DNA from: an uncultured Oxalobacteraceae bacterium
Lineage (GTDB): Bacteria; Pseudomonadota; Gammaproteobacteria; Burkholderiales; Burkholderiaceae
Length of the DNA: 56,563 nucleotides
Assembly (NCBI GenBank): GCA_946480015.1
Contig: CAMLIL010000031.1
Coordinates: 1-56,563 of the forward strand
Direction: 5' to 3'
Below are positions 9,285 to 16,673 of this stretch, piece after piece. The position numbers were made by a program, and so were the translations under genes. Numbering within the stretch: position 1 is the stretch's first letter; the number at the start of each line of letters is the position of its first letter. The notes under the pieces were generated by a model. It had not been told where the DNA came from and did not search any database. It saw only the letters and a program-made list of their open reading frames with translations.

Positions 9285-9548
9285 ATGCCCGGCGTAATCC
9301 GTCTGAACGACCCCACCAGCCATGGGGGCAAGGTGATTTCGGCCGCGCCCAACAGCAAGGTCAGAGGAGTGGCCGTGGCGCGCAAGGGCGACCGTTGCAC
9401 TTGCCCGCTGCCGGGGCATGGACTTTGCCGCATTGCCGAGGGCGACCCGAAGCTGCTCATCGATGGCGTTCCGGTGGCATTCGAGGGCCATCAAACCGAT
9501 TGTGGCGCAACCCTGATCTCGACAATGCCGACCAGCAAGCGCGGCTAG
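9285..9548 (+). CDS. PAAR domain protein (T6SS spike tip)
   Basis: 87 aa, the length of a bare PAAR protein. PAAR proteins cap the VgrG trimer with a sharp metal-binding cone. The start MPGVIRLNDPTSHGGKV, the central ARKGDRCTCPLPGH and IAEGDPKLLIDGVPVAFEGHQTDCGATL all fit, including His and Cys residues available for metal binding. GGGAGGAAC precedes the ATG. Last gene of the vgrG operon; it converges with the quinone oxidoreductase gene. Confidence 0.93.
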   Translation: MPGVIRLNDPTSHGGKVISAAPNSKVRGVAVARKGDRCTCPLPGHGLCRIAEGDPKLLIDGVPVAFEGHQTDCGATLISTMPTSKRG

Positions 9549-9577
9549 GGTACGAAACGCACCCATGGTTACCGCGC

Positions 9578-10558
9578 TTACGCCACTTGCAACACGATCT
9601 TGCCTACGTGACTGGAACTTTCCATCAAGGCATGGGCGTCGGCTGCCTGTTCCAGAGGGAAAGAGCGGAAAATCACCGGGCGCACGCGCCCCGCTTCGAT
9701 CAGCGGCCACACCCTGGCGCGCAGGGCGGCGGCGATCGCGGCCTTGAATTCGACCGGGCGCGGACGCAGGGTCGAGCCGGTGATGGTGAGTCTGCGGCGC
9801 AACACCTGGCCGAAATCGACCGTGCCTTTGGCGCCGCCCAGCAAGGCGATGATGGCGATACGGCCATCGTCGGCCAGGCAGGCCAGTTCGCGGTGGACAT
9901 AATCGCCGGCGACCATGTCGAGCACCACGTCCACGCCCCTGCCCCCGGTCAATTCCATGACGACGGCGACGAAGTCTTCGCTGCGGTAATTGATGGCGCG
10001 CTCGGCGCCCAGCGCTTCGCAGGCGCGGCATTTGTCGTCGCTGCCGGCGGTGGCGAACACCCGGTGGCCGAAGGCGCTGGCGAGCTGGATCGCGGTCACG
10101 CCGATGCCGGAACTGCCTCCCTGCACCAGCAGGGTGTCGGACCCGCTCAGGCGGGCGCGCTCGAACACATTGCTCCACACGGTGAACAGGGTTTCCGGCA
10201 GCGAGGCCGCTTCCAGCGCGCTCAATCCGGCCGGGATCGGCAGGCATTGCTGGACAGGGGCGGCGCAATATTCGGCGTAGCCGCCGCCCTGCACCAGCGC
10301 GCACACCAGCTCGCCCTGGCGCAGATCGCTGCCGGCCAGGTCGCCGCCGACGATCTCGCCGGCCACTTCCAGCCCCGGCAGGTCGGACGCGCCCGGCGGC
10401 ACCGGGTAGTGCCCGAGGCGCTGCAGCACGTCGGGCCGGTTGACCCCGGCCGCATGCACCTTGATCAGCACCTCGCCCGGCTTGAGCTCGGGCATGGGAC
10501 GGTTACACAGGCTCAGCACATCGGGCGGACCGGGCTGGCGGATTTCAATCGCGCGCAT
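9578..10558 (-). CDS. NAD(P)H:quinone oxidoreductase, zinc-free MDR family
   Basis: 326 aa. Medium-chain reductase without zinc ligands, similar in layout to the PIG3/Qor group. The N-terminal GroES-like half starts MRAIEIRQPGPPDVLSL and contains HAAGVNRPDVLQRLGHYPVP. The Rossmann half has VQGGSSGIGVTAIQLASAFG and the family segment GRGVDVVLDMVAGDYVHREL. It would reduce quinones or enals with NADPH in the cytoplasm; the substrate cannot be read from sequence. It converges on the PAAR gene and looks monocistronic. Confidence 0.9.
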   Translation of the reverse strand: MRAIEIRQPGPPDVLSLCNRPMPELKPGEVLIKVHAAGVNRPDVLQRLGHYPVPPGASDLPGLEVAGEIVGGDLAGSDLRQGELVCALVQGGGYAEYCAAPVQQCLPIPAGLSALEAASLPETLFTVWSNVFERARLSGSDTLLVQGGSSGIGVTAIQLASAFGHRVFATAGSDDKCRACEALGAERAINYRSEDFVAVVMELTGGRGVDVVLDMVAGDYVHRELACLADDGRIAIIALLGGAKGTVDFGQVLRRRLTITGSTLRPRPVEFKAAIAAALRARVWPLIEAGRVRPVIFRSFPLEQAADAHALMESSSHVGKIVLQVA

Positions 10559-10597
10559 GATGGCAACTCGCTCACAAAAGCGCGATTGTACTGGCGA

Positions 10598-11218
10598 TCA
10601 GCCTCCGCTGCGCGAATGCAGGGGCAGCGGCATGCCGGGATGCCAGTTGCGCGACAGTGCCTGCCCCTCTTCCAGCTGCTCGACCGTCATCTGGCGCATG
10701 ATGGCGCTGCGCTGCTCGGCCGCGTTGGCGTGGCCGCTGGCGGCGGCCAGGTTCCACAGCATGTAGGCGATCACCTTGTCCTGCGGCATGCCGGCCACGT
10801 GGTAACGGTACATCAGCCCCAGCGCGTGCTGGGCTTCGGCATGGCCCTGCTCGGCCGCCTTGCGGAACCACTCGACCGCCTGGCGGTGATCCTGCGGCAC
10901 CCCGTTGCCGGTGTAATACATGGCGCCCACCACATACTGGGCGTCGGCCTTGCCCTGCTCGGCCGCCTTGCGGTGCCAGAACATGGCTTGGCGGTAATCG
11001 CGCGGCACCCCGCGCCCCATGTAATGCATCAGCCCCAGCAGATGCTCGGCGTCGGCATTGCCGGCCTTGACCAGCGGCGTGACCTGCTTGAGCGCGCGCG
11101 CATAGTCGCCGCTCTTGTAGGCGGCGGCCGCTTCGGCAAAGCCGCCGGCGGCGTGCGCGTTCAGGCCGACAGCCATCAGCATGGCGAGAAACAGGCGGCG
11201 CGCCATCGCCGGCCTCAT
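10598..11218 (-). CDS. Sel1-like repeat protein, exported
   Basis: 206 aa with an N-terminal signal peptide (RRLFLAMLMAVGLNAHAA, cleavage near residue 24). Three Sel1/TPR-like repeats are visible: NADAEHLLGLMHYMGRGVP, KADAQYVVGAMYYTGNGVP and HAEAQHALGLMYRYHVAGMP, each followed by an A..W..KAAEQG-type second helix. Such repeats are protein-protein scaffolds; the partner is unknown. The start overlaps the stop of the DUF2807 gene by 4 nt (ATGA), so the two are translationally coupled. Confidence 0.85.
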   Translation of the reverse strand: MRPAMARRLFLAMLMAVGLNAHAAGGFAEAAAAYKSGDYARALKQVTPLVKAGNADAEHLLGLMHYMGRGVPRDYRQAMFWHRKAAEQGKADAQYVVGAMYYTGNGVPQDHRQAVEWFRKAAEQGHAEAQHALGLMYRYHVAGMPQDKVIAYMLWNLAAASGHANAAEQRSAIMRQMTVEQLEEGQALSRNWHPGMPLPLHSRSGG

Positions 11219-11985
11219 TTCCAGCTCACTTTGCCCAGCCCGTCGACGCTGACGTTGCGCGTGGGCGGCTTGCCGTACACGATGACCGAGCCCAGCCCGT
11301 TGAGCGACAGCGCGGCGCTCTGGCGCGCATAGACGGTGGCGTTGCCCAGGCCGCCCAGGTCGATGTCGACGCTGTCGACCTGGAACTGCTGGGCGTTCAG
11401 GCCGCCCAGGCCGCCCAGGTTGGCGCGCAGCCAGCGCGCCTGGCCGGCCAGGGTGACCACCCCGGCGCCCATCAGATTGAGATCGATGCCTTCGCGCGCG
11501 CCGCCCTGGATGCTCATGCTGCCCAGGCCGCCCAAAGTGGCCTTGATGATGCGGTAGTCGCCATTGACCTTCATGGAGCCGGCGCCATCGAGCGACAGTT
11601 CCAGGCGGTCACCGGAAAAGCCGCTGATGTCGGTCCAGCCCAGGCTGTCCGAGACCACTTCGCGCAGCCTCGGCAGGGTCAGTTCGGCGTGCAGGCCGCC
11701 GATCCGGCCGGTGAACTTGATTTCGGCGATGTCGGTATCGATGGTCAGGGTGTCGCCATGCTGGCTGGTGGTGGTGCGCTCGATCCAGCGCTTGTCGCCG
11801 CTCAGGACCAGGCCAGGGGTCGCGCCCTGGCGCAGGCGCAGTTCGATCGCGCCGTCGAGCCTGACCCGCTCCACACGGGCATCGATGGCGCGCGTTTCGC
11901 TGGCATTGGCGCTGTCCTGCGCGCACGCCAGGCCGCTCAGCGCGCCGAACAGCAAGGCGGCGCCGGCGCCGATGATCCGATTCAT
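11215..11985 (-). CDS. Exported DUF2807 (GIN domain) protein
   Basis: 256 aa with a signal peptide (MNRIIGAGAALLFGALSGLACA). The mature part is a repetitive beta-helix of the putative auto-transporter adhesin (DUF2807) type, with Gly/Leu-rich rungs such as KATLGGLGSMSIQGG, RANLGGLGGLNAQQF and VDIDLGGLGNATVYA. The function of this family is not established; it is periplasmic or surface located by its signal. First gene of a two-gene operon with the Sel1 protein. Confidence 0.85.
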   Translation of the reverse strand: MNRIIGAGAALLFGALSGLACAQDSANASETRAIDARVERVRLDGAIELRLRQGATPGLVLSGDKRWIERTTTSQHGDTLTIDTDIAEIKFTGRIGGLHAELTLPRLREVVSDSLGWTDISGFSGDRLELSLDGAGSMKVNGDYRIIKATLGGLGSMSIQGGAREGIDLNLMGAGVVTLAGQARWLRANLGGLGGLNAQQFQVDSVDIDLGGLGNATVYARQSAALSLNGLGSVIVYGKPPTRNVSVDGLGKVSWK

Positions 11986-12135
11986 CCCAGTCTCCCGTGT
12001 GCATGGTCAGTAGCTGCCAACTGTAGCGGCGCGCCGGGGCGGCGGCCAGCGTTGTGCGATGAACTGCAAAAAACGCGGATCAGGCGTGCGGAATGGCGGT
12101 TTGACCATGGCGGCCCGTACGGCCATACTACCCGC

Positions 12136-13428
12136 ATGCGCACCACCCTTTCCTCCTCGTACGACGCGGTCGTGGCCGGCAGCGGTCCCGGCGGGGCGGC
12201 GGCGGCGCGTGCGCTGGCGCGCGCCGGCTGGCGCGTGCTGCTGGCCGAACAGGGCGGCGCCGAGCCGCTGCAGGGCAAGCTGGTACAGATGGCGCGCATG
12301 GCGGCCGTGCCCGGCAAGGGCGCCTTCCTGCACAGCGACGCCTCGCTGCTGGTGCAGGGCGTGACCTTGGGCGGCAGCACGGCGGTCAACTTCGCCACCG
12401 CGGCCGCCCCGCCACTTGCGCGCTTCGCCGCCCTCGGCATCGATCTGGCGCCGGCCTTGGCGGCGTTACGCGCCGAGCTGCCGATCGGCCCCTTGCCGGA
12501 CGAACTGATCGGACCGATGGCCGCGCGCATCGCCGCGGCGGCGCGCGCCAGCGGACTCAACTGGCAGAAGCTCGACAAGATGATTCGCCCGGCGCTGTGC
12601 CGCAGCGGCTGCTGGCGCTGCGCCTACGGCTGCCCGTTCGGCGCCAAGTGGAGCGCGCGCGACCTGGTCGAGCAGGCCTGCGCCCAGGGCGCCACCCTGG
12701 CCGCGCAGTGCCGGGTCGAACGCGTGCTGCTCGAGGACGGCCGCGCCGCCGGCGTGGAACTGCTCCGCGGCGGCGAGCGCATGGTGATCAAGGCGCCCGT
12801 CGTGATCGTGGCCGGCGGCGGCATCGGCAGCCCGCGCCTGCTGCACCGCTCCGCTCTGGCCGGGCCGCGCGCGCCATTCTTCAGCGATCCGGTGGTGGCG
12901 GTGGCCGGCGCGGTCGACGGCATCGATGGCGGGGCCGAAGTGCCGATGGCGGCCGGCCTGCATTTGCCGGACGAGGGCATCACCCTGGCCGACATGACCC
13001 TGCCCGGCCCCATGTATCAGGCGTTTGCGCTGCAGGCCGGGCGCCTCGACCGGGTCGGCGCGCACCGGCGCAGCTTGACCATCATGGTCAAGATCGGCGA
13101 CCGGATCGGCGGCGCGGTCGGCCCGCGCTGGGTCGACAAACGCCTGCACGCGCACGACCGGGCCAGGCTGGCGCGGGGCACCGCGATGGCGCGCGCGATC
13201 CTGGCCGGGGCCGGCGCACGCAAGCTGTTCCAGACCCACCATTTCGCCGCGCATCCGGGCGGCAGCGTGCCCATCGGCGCCGGCGTCGACCGGCATTTGC
13301 AGACGGCCGCGCCCGGGGTGTACGTGTGCGACGCCTCGGTCCTGCCGGGGCCGTGGGGACTGCCGCCCACGCTCACCCTGCTGTGCCTGGGCGAGCGCCT
13401 GGGCGGCTACCTGGCCGCCCAGGCCTAG
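12136..13428 (+). CDS. GMC family oxidoreductase (FAD-dependent alcohol oxidase type)
   Basis: 430 aa from ATG 12136. The FAD dinucleotide fold opens directly after the start: YDAVVAGSGPGGAAAARALA, with the acidic end of strand 2 at LLAEQGG. The C-terminal GMC signature is at VYVCDASVLPGPWGLPPTLTL, with a preceding HHFAAHPGGSVPIG that supplies the usual His. A four-Cys cluster, CRSGCWRCAYGCPFG, sits where long-chain alcohol oxidase-like members have one. It likely oxidises an alcohol or sterol; the substrate is unknown. Transcribed divergently from the DUF2807 gene. Confidence 0.85.
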   Translation: MRTTLSSSYDAVVAGSGPGGAAAARALARAGWRVLLAEQGGAEPLQGKLVQMARMAAVPGKGAFLHSDASLLVQGVTLGGSTAVNFATAAAPPLARFAALGIDLAPALAALRAELPIGPLPDELIGPMAARIAAAARASGLNWQKLDKMIRPALCRSGCWRCAYGCPFGAKWSARDLVEQACAQGATLAAQCRVERVLLEDGRAAGVELLRGGERMVIKAPVVIVAGGGIGSPRLLHRSALAGPRAPFFSDPVVAVAGAVDGIDGGAEVPMAAGLHLPDEGITLADMTLPGPMYQAFALQAGRLDRVGAHRRSLTIMVKIGDRIGGAVGPRWVDKRLHAHDRARLARGTAMARAILAGAGARKLFQTHHFAAHPGGSVPIGAGVDRHLQTAAPGVYVCDASVLPGPWGLPPTLTLLCLGERLGGYLAAQA

Positions 13429-13447
13429 CAGCCTGCCGGGCTGCTAG
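13425..13447. terminator. Hairpin spanning two converging stop codons
   Basis: Perfect 9-bp inverted repeat CTAGCAGCC (13425-13433) / GGCTGCTAG (13439-13447) with a 5-nt loop. The TAG of the GMC gene (13426-13428) and the stop of the MCP-like gene (13444-13446) both lie in the stem. No T tract follows on either strand, so efficient Rho-independent termination is doubtful. Confidence 0.45.
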
Positions 13448-14130
13448 TAAGCGAGCGAGCCGGCCAGCGCGCCCTGAACCAGCTCGTCGATCTCGCCGGT
13501 GATGTTGCTCATCACACTGGCGACGACGGCAAATTCCTTGCCGACCTGCCCTGCCCGCGCCGCCACGATCTGGGCATTGAAGGCGACCATGCGGGCCTGT
13601 TTGGCGATGGTCTTGATGTCGCCCATCATTTCCTGCATCTGCTTGCGTTGCAGCTGCGCGTGGCGCCTGGCCTGCTCCTCGTAGACCAGGGTCAGGCCGT
13701 TGAGCACGCTCAGCAGCGGGGTGGCGGTACGCACCAGCTCATCGAGCAGCAGAGGCGCGCCGCGCACATCGCCAATGATCGCCTCGAGCGTGGTTTCGGC
13801 CAGCTTGATGAAGTCGCGGATGATCTTGTCGCCCTGCAAGGTGCCGAAATAAGCGTCTTGCAATTGGCCGCAGAAAATGCCGGGCAAACCGTGCTTGCCT
13901 TCGACCAGGGTGATATGGGCGTCGCGAAACGCCGCCAGGGTGTCGTGCGCGGTGGCGGCCGCGCCCTCGTGGCCGAGCGAGGCCAGCACGGCGTACAGCA
14001 CCACCCGCTGCGAGGTGAAGCGGCGCCGTCCGGACAGGTTGATCAGGGCGCCGAACACGTCGCCGGACAGCTTGACGCCGGCGCTGTCGTGCTCTTGCCG
14101 GTTGCGGGGAACTACTGCGTGGTCGAACAT
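13444..14130 (-). CDS. Soluble methyl-accepting chemotaxis-like protein
   Basis: 228 aa with no transmembrane segment. The C-terminal 80 residues form a long helical hairpin resembling the MCP signalling tip (KTIAKQARMVAFNAQIVAAR, then GKEFAVVASVMSNITGEID, the usual hairpin-turn sequence with NAQI in place of NAAIEA). The N-terminal 140 residues have no recognisable sensor domain. It probably couples to CheW/CheA-like partners in the cytoplasm. The ATG has GGAGGCACAG just upstream, and a sigma-54-like promoter lies about 50 nt before it. Confidence 0.75.
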   Translation of the reverse strand: MFDHAVVPRNRQEHDSAGVKLSGDVFGALINLSGRRRFTSQRVVLYAVLASLGHEGAAATAHDTLAAFRDAHITLVEGKHGLPGIFCGQLQDAYFGTLQGDKIIRDFIKLAETTLEAIIGDVRGAPLLLDELVRTATPLLSVLNGLTLVYEEQARRHAQLQRKQMQEMMGDIKTIAKQARMVAFNAQIVAARAGQVGKEFAVVASVMSNITGEIDELVQGALAGSLAY

Positions 14131-14179
14131 CTGTGCCTCCGTGTCGTGGGTGCCGTGGTACGGCTAACCCTCGTACATC

Positions 14180-14195
14180 AGCAGGTTTCGTGCCA
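14180..14195 (-). promoter_or_regulatory. Sigma-54-like promoter of the MCP-like gene
   Basis: Minus-strand TGGCACGAAACCTGCT against the -24/-12 consensus TGGCACG-N4-TTGCW: the -24 part is perfect and the -12 part reads CTGC instead of TTGC. It is about 50 nt upstream of the start at 14130. Sigma-54 control of chemotaxis genes is common, which supports it. No activator site was identified. Confidence 0.5.
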
Positions 14196-14636
14196 TCTCG
14201 ACATAGCGCCGCAGGCGCCCGCACTCACCAAGTTGGCGCAGGGCACGCACCAGCGCGACCGGGCGTGTGCCAGCAAGTGGCAGGGACATCGACTGCATGT
14301 TGGCGCAGGTCACTTTCCGCTCGTACCAGGCTTAGAGTTCACTTAAGGTCCCGCTCAGCGATCCCCCCGTCATTTTGTAGTTACAGTCCTACAAACTATC
14401 AATAAAACGATGCAATAGCCACCACTCCCGGGGCACCGCTTACTATGGCGGCTATGCGTAATAGCTATTTACTATTGGAAATTTAATTCCAATTAGAAAT
14501 ATGCAACAGATTGTAATCGCAAGCGTGTGTCGGCTGAGGCCGCGCGAGGTGCGATGCTAAATTGCCCACTCGCGACTCGTCGCGTCTATCTGCCACAACC
14601 CAGCCTTTGTTGAAGGCAAACTCAAAAGGTGCAAAT
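14196..14636. promoter_or_regulatory. AT-rich regulatory region with a perfect palindrome upstream of the PEP-CTERM gene
   Basis: About 440 nt with no convincing gene, clearly richer in A/T than its surroundings from 14380 on. A perfect 7-bp palindrome ATTGGAA-atttaa-TTCCAAT lies at 14474-14493, and looser inverted repeats lie around 14380-14455. These look like operator and promoter elements for the downstream PEP-CTERM gene; the regulator is unknown. Confidence 0.45.
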
Positions 14637-15173
14637 ATGAATAAATCCAAAGCATTACTGTCCGCTCTGGCGTTGGCTGCGGCCTCGTTCGGCGCTCAGG
14701 CAGCCGACATCAGCCACCCGGAAGAAGCTCTGACCTGGGACGCGGACAACACCGTGTTCTTCGGTGCCAAGTTTGGCTCCCAAAATGCCGGCAACACCTT
14801 CTCCGACAAGTACTCGTTTACCACCTCGGTCGCCGGCACCCTCACCGGTGACGTGTGGTCGATCGGCGGCAGCGATGTCACCGGTTTGTCGATCAACGAT
14901 TTCTCGCTGTACGACGGTGGCGGCAAGCTGCTGACGGCGACCCAGCTGTCCTCGGGCAACGTCGACAACTGGAACTTCTCGTACGCGAACCTGGCCGCCG
15001 GCAGCTACTACGTGCTGATCAACGGCGCATCGCTGGGCAATGGCGCCGGCAAGTACACCGCCGACCTGGCACTGGCACCGGTACCTGAGCCGGAAACCTA
15101 TGCAATGATGCTGGGCGGCCTGGGCCTGCTGGCCTTCACCGCACGCCGCCGCAAGCAGAAAGACCAGGCGTAA
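14637..15173 (+). CDS. PEP-CTERM sorting domain protein, secreted
   Basis: 178 aa from ATG 14637 (AAAAGG upstream). An N-terminal signal peptide ends at GAQAAD, a beta-rich domain follows, and the C terminus is a textbook PEP-CTERM tripartite signal: PVPEPETYAMMLGGLGLLAF followed by a basic RRRKQK tail. Such proteins are exported, processed by the exosortase system (XrtA and relatives) and retained in exopolysaccharide or biofilm matrix. The exosortase locus is not in this window. The middle domain resembles the small FxDxA-type PEP-CTERM proteins only in size and composition. Confidence 0.93.
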   Translation: MNKSKALLSALALAAASFGAQAADISHPEEALTWDADNTVFFGAKFGSQNAGNTFSDKYSFTTSVAGTLTGDVWSIGGSDVTGLSINDFSLYDGGGKLLTATQLSSGNVDNWNFSYANLAAGSYYVLINGASLGNGAGKYTADLALAPVPEPETYAMMLGGLGLLAFTARRRKQKDQA

Positions 15174-15196
15174 TCACCGCGCCTCTCGCTCGACCG

Positions 15197-15231
15197 GCCG
15201 CCGGAACCATGCTGTTCCGGCGGCTTTTTTT
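15197..15231 (+). terminator. Strong Rho-independent terminator
   Basis: Perfect 11-bp stem GCCGCCGGAAC (15197-15207) / GTTCCGGCGGC (15214-15224), a 6-nt loop, then seven T (15225-15231). It closes the PEP-CTERM gene. Confidence 0.95.
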
Positions 15232-15310
15232 CGTCCGGCATACCTAACGTGGCAGAAACGCCAATATGCCCTAAAATATAACGCCATCGACTTTCGCTTT
15301 CGAGGTGACC

Positions 15311-16663
15311 ATGCTGCTGCGCACCCTGTCCGTCCTGCTGGCCGGATTCTTCCTCTCCCTGCCGGCCCTGGCCGCCAGCACCGACCGCTGGTCGCTGCCG
15401 GTGCACGTCAAGCAGCTCGGCAACGGACTGACCGTGGTGGTCTCGCCCGACCATTCCTCGCCCACCGTCGGGGTGTCGGTGGTGTACCACGTCGGCATGC
15501 GGCTGGAACCGAAGAACCGCACCGGCTTCGCGCACCTGTTCGAACACCTGATGTTCCAGGGCACGCCCAACGCCCCCAAGGGCGCGTTCGACCGCGCCAT
15601 CACCGAAGGCGGCGGCCAGAACAACGGTTCGACCCGTCCCGACTACACCGACTACATCGAGACCGCCCCGGCGTCGGCGCTGCAGGCCATACTGTGGCTG
15701 GAAGCGGACCGCATGAAAACCCTGGATTTCAACCCCGCCACGCTGAAGAACCAGCAGGATGTGGTCAAGGAGGAGATTCGGGTCAACGTCAAGAACCAGC
15801 CCTACGGCGGCTTCATGTGGATCGACATCAACCAGTACGCCTTCCAGAAATGGGAAAACAGGCACGACGGCTACGGCAGTTTCGACGACCTGGAAGGCGC
15901 CAGCCTGGACGATGTGCGCAGCTTCCACCGCGACTACTACGGCCCGAATAACGCAGTGCTGGCCATTGCCGGGGATATCAGTGCCGCGCAGGGCTTCGCC
16001 CTGGCGCAGAAATATTTCGGCGCGATCGCGCGCCGCCCGACACCGCCGCCGGCCGATTTTACCGAGCCGCTCAACACGGCCGAAAAGCGGGTCGCGCAGA
16101 GCGATGCGCTGGCCCAGGTGCCGGCCATCGCGGCGGCCTGGAAAATGCCGCCGCGCGGCAGCCCCGATCAGGCCGCGATGACGGTGCTGGGCAACCTGCT
16201 GGCCGAGGGCGATGCCTCGATCCTGTACCAAAGCCTGGTCAAGGGGCGCGAACTGGCGCTCAACGTCGACGGCCTGTACGGCTTGACCAGCCCCTGGGAA
16301 TACGACGGCCCTACCCTGTTTACCGTGTTCGCCCTGTACAAGCCGTCGACCAATGCCGATGCGGTGCTGGCCGCGATCGACGAGGAGATCGCCAAGGTGG
16401 CCAAACATGGCGTGGATGAGGCCACCCTGGCGCGCGTAAAGACCCACATGCTGGCCGACTGGTACAACTCGCTGGAAAGCTTTGTCGGCCGCGCCAATCA
16501 CCTGGCCAAGCTGCAGACCCTGTGGGGCGATGCCCAGGTCGTCAACCAGATCCCCGGCTGGATCGACGCGGTGAGCCCGGCCGACATTGCGCGCGCGGCC
16601 AGCACCTACCTGACCCGCAACAACCGTACCGTGATCGACCGCAAACCCGCGGCCAAGCCATAA
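15311..16663 (+). CDS. M16 family zinc metallopeptidase, catalytic subunit
   Basis: 450 aa with a signal peptide (MLLRTLSVLLAGFFLSLPALAA), so periplasmic. The inverted zinc motif HxxEH is intact as His75-Leu-Phe-Glu-His79 in TGFAHLFEHLMFQG, and the distal Glu is in the QQDVVKEEIRVN segment about 75 residues on. ATG 15311 follows GAGGTGACC. It pairs with the next gene 10 nt downstream, which lacks the zinc motif; together they resemble the active/inactive M16B dimers such as mitochondrial processing peptidase. The substrate is unknown. Confidence 0.92.
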   Translation: MLLRTLSVLLAGFFLSLPALAASTDRWSLPVHVKQLGNGLTVVVSPDHSSPTVGVSVVYHVGMRLEPKNRTGFAHLFEHLMFQGTPNAPKGAFDRAITEGGGQNNGSTRPDYTDYIETAPASALQAILWLEADRMKTLDFNPATLKNQQDVVKEEIRVNVKNQPYGGFMWIDINQYAFQKWENRHDGYGSFDDLEGASLDDVRSFHRDYYGPNNAVLAIAGDISAAQGFALAQKYFGAIARRPTPPPADFTEPLNTAEKRVAQSDALAQVPAIAAAWKMPPRGSPDQAAMTVLGNLLAEGDASILYQSLVKGRELALNVDGLYGLTSPWEYDGPTLFTVFALYKPSTNADAVLAAIDEEIAKVAKHGVDEATLARVKTHMLADWYNSLESFVGRANHLAKLQTLWGDAQVVNQIPGWIDAVSPADIARAASTYLTRNNRTVIDRKPAAKP

Positions 16664-16673
16664 GGAGACCGCG

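Noticed and set aside
14164..14298. Minus-strand 44-aa ORF (starting MQSMSLPLAGTRPVAL)
   Set aside because: No ribosome binding site, and it would cover the sigma-54-like promoter of the next gene; the promoter explains the sequence better.
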